Below are positions 31,961 through 33,466 of a stretch of DNA of 33,466 nt, piece by piece. A model generated the notes under the pieces. It saw nothing but the letters and a program-made list of their open reading frames with translations. It was not told where the DNA came from and searched no databases. Position numbers and translations under genes: made by a program. This DNA is from Bacteroidota bacterium (lineage in GTDB: Bacteria > Bacteroidota > Bacteroidia > Chitinophagales > Chitinophagaceae). Numbering within the stretch: position 1 is the first letter of the stretch; every line of letters begins with the position of its first letter. The stretch covers positions 1-33,466 of the forward strand of contig JABDEZ010000020.1 in the NCBI GenBank assembly GCA_013286835.1, written 5' to 3'.

Positions 31961-32434
31961 TTATGCAGTCACCTGCTTCAGCACATCTTGTATGGCAGTA
32001 AAGTTGGGTAGTTCGGTGGGCACTTCCAGCACTTCGGCATACTGTACTATACCTTCTTTATCTATTACAAAGGCCGACCGTTTAGATACGCCCTGCATAC
32101 CAAAGGCAAATTTTTCATGTAATGCGCCATATGCTGTAGAGGTTTCCTTATTAAAGTCGCTCAGCAGCGGAAAGTTCAGGTTCTGTTCTTTCTTAAACCT
32201 GTCCAGTACAAAAAGTGAATCCACAGAAATCCCCAGTACCTCAGCATTCAGGTTATTATAAATACTGTAATTATCTCTTATGCTGCACAGTTCTGCTGTA
32301 CATACCCCCGTAAATGCCAGTGGGAAGAACAACAACACTACATTCTTTCCTCGGTAGTCGCTCAATTTTATTTCTTTTTTATCACTGTCAAAAAGTGAAA
32401 ATTCTGGTGCCTGCTGGCCTACTGTAATTGCCAT
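31961..32434 (-). CDS. Peroxiredoxin, AhpE/redoxin type
   Basis: Cytosolic thiol peroxidase of 157 residues. The active-site block [14 protein letters not shown] gives peroxidatic Cys45 with Thr42, and Cys50 as a possible resolving residue. The rest follows the AhpE-like branch ([44 protein letters not shown]). It reduces hydrogen peroxide or organic peroxides with a thiol donor that cannot be read here. It is divergent from groES, with a TACTTTTG box on the minus strand 42 bases upstream, and is followed by a strong terminator. This is a second peroxiredoxin in the window besides Bcp. Confidence 0.9.
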   Translation of the reverse strand: MAITVGQQAPEFSLFDSDKKEIKLSDYRGKNVVLLFFPLAFTGVCTAELCSIRDNYSIYNNLNAEVLGISVDSLFVLDRFKKEQNLNFPLLSDFNKETSTAYGALHEKFAFGMQGVSKRSAFVIDKEGIVQYAEVLEVPTELPNFTAIQDVLKQVTA

Positions 32435-32476
32435 AGTGTTTTATATTTTATTATGTGTTAGGATGCTTTACGCTGT

Positions 32477-32484
32477 CAAAAGTA
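32477..32484 (-). promoter_or_regulatory. -7 box before the peroxiredoxin gene
   Basis: TACTTTTG on the minus strand fits TAnnTTTG, 42 bases before the ATG at 32434. No clear -33 box was seen. Confidence 0.4.
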
Positions 32485-32532
32485 ATACTAAACAGATATA
32501 CTTAGGAAAAGTTGTCCGTTCATAAACAGATA

Positions 32533-32544
32533 ATATTGCAATAT
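32533..32544. promoter_or_regulatory. 12-bp palindrome upstream of groES
   Basis: ATATTGCAATAT is a perfect palindrome 27 bases before the groES -7 box and in the shared region with the peroxiredoxin gene. It could be an operator; it may also be chance. No CIRCE element is present. Confidence 0.3.
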
Positions 32545-32571
32545 GTCTTCCTTCGACTGCACAATTGACAG

Positions 32572-32579
32572 TATTTTTG
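32572..32579 (+). promoter_or_regulatory. -7 box before groES
   Basis: TATTTTTG fits TAnnTTTG and implies a leader of about 65 bases before the ATG at 32650. The -33 region has no TTTG at the usual distance, so the match is partial. Confidence 0.4.
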
Positions 32580-32649
32580 CAATGGCATAGAAAGTGATAC
32601 CCACTTTACACAATCAACAAAGGAAATTAACATCTAAAATAAAACAACT

Positions 32650-32931
32650 ATGGCGAACAACGTGAACATTACTCCATTGCACGACAGGGTTATTGTAAAG
32701 CCCGCACCGGCTGAAGAGAAAACAGCAGGTGGCATCATCATCCCCGATACTGCCAAAGAAAAACCACAGCGCGGTATAGTAGTAGCTGCAGGTCCTGGTA
32801 AAAAAGATGAGCCAATGACTGTAAAAAGTGGCGACAATGTATTGTATGGCAAATATGCCGGTACAGAGATTTCTCTTGAAGGTAGCGACTACCTCATCAT
32901 GCGCGAAAGCGACATCCTTGCAGTTGTATAA
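32650..32931 (+). CDS. groES: Co-chaperonin GroES
   Basis: Ten-kilodalton co-chaperonin, 93 residues, that caps GroEL during ATP-driven folding. The family core is intact: [12 protein letters not shown] at the start, the mobile loop [33 protein letters not shown] and [12 protein letters not shown] at the end. It is followed 74 bases later by groEL on the same strand, the usual operon order. No CIRCE-type repeat (TTAGCACTC-N9-GAGTGCTAA) is visible upstream, so any heat-shock control is by other means. Confidence 0.97.
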   Translation: MANNVNITPLHDRVIVKPAPAEEKTAGGIIIPDTAKEKPQRGIVVAAGPGKKDEPMTVKSGDNVLYGKYAGTEISLEGSDYLIMRESDILAVV

Positions 32932-32969
32932 TTTCATACAACCTCAGCAGGGATTTTTTACGTTATTAA

Positions 32970-33466
<497 letters not shown>

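Noticed and set aside
31944-32261. 105-codon frame antisense to the peroxiredoxin gene
   Set aside because: Shadow frame, rich in Ser/Cys with no domain; the minus strand encodes a clear peroxiredoxin.
32435-32649. CIRCE heat-shock element before groES
   Set aside because: No TTAGCACTC-N9-GAGTGCTAA-like repeat was found on reading the region.
32614-32937. 107-codon frame antisense to groES
   Set aside because: Shadow of groES; the plus-strand protein is unmistakable.

Overview
The window is chromosomal DNA from a member of the Bacteroidota, most likely Chitinophagaceae or a near relative. The signs are a TonB-dependent receptor operon, a type IX secretion (gliding-motility type) C-terminal sorting domain, a DUF5686/CarbopepD outer-membrane protein, LytTR and TPR-HTH regulators, weak Shine-Dalgarno use, and several TAnnTTTG (-7) promoter boxes. 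I saw no tRNA, rRNA, CRISPR array or complete insertion sequence. All names come from reading the translated sequence; no database was searched.

Layout. (1) 2-6381: a plus-strand exported-protein operon made of a TonB-dependent receptor (cut by the window start), a beta-helix lipoprotein, a secreted metallo-beta-lactamase-fold hydrolase and a MINPP/phytase-type histidine phosphatase. (2) 6403-8688: two minus-strand regulators, a LytTR protein and a membrane-anchored TPR-HTH protein. The latter is divergent from a large T9SS-exported Ig/PKD-repeat protein (8933-11344). (3) 11488-15155: DctA-type symporter, NTF2-like protein, rhomboid protease and LOG-family hydrolase. (4) 15156-21261: a stress or redox-signalling island with three paralogous small coiled-coil proteins, a universal stress protein, a REC-cNMP-HTH_Crp regulator translationally coupled to a soluble PAS histidine kinase, and a ChrR-like cupin anti-sigma protein. 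(5) 21576-26135: MurU-like nucleotidyltransferase, small lipoprotein, YkgJ cysteine-cluster protein and DUF5686 protein, the last two divergent around a Fur-box-like site. (6) 26213-29173: minus-strand operon of M23 peptidase, bcp and an alkD-type gene broken by a one-base frameshift. (7) 29256-31166: GbsR/MarR regulator, membrane protein and TIGR01777 epimerase, with two matching operator-like palindromes. (8) 31342-31938: an intergenic array of nested palindromes and a 156-bp tandem repeat. (9) 31961-33466: a peroxiredoxin divergent from groES-groEL (groEL runs off the end).

The part most likely to be undescribed is region 4. Three diverged copies of one unrecognised coiled-coil family surround a Usp gene and a two-component pair whose regulator ends in a Crp/FNR-type DNA-binding domain. 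The upstream regions of all three copies carry FNR/CRP-like palindromes (TGAY-N4-RTCA, five sites). I infer a local regulon in which the histidine kinase and REC-Crp regulator, or another Crp/FNR protein, controls the coiled-coil genes in response to redox, oxygen or general stress.

Many genes look longer in a naive ORF call because of upstream TTG or GTG codons. Where a later ATG sits at a signal peptide or conserved N-terminus I used that ATG and said so.
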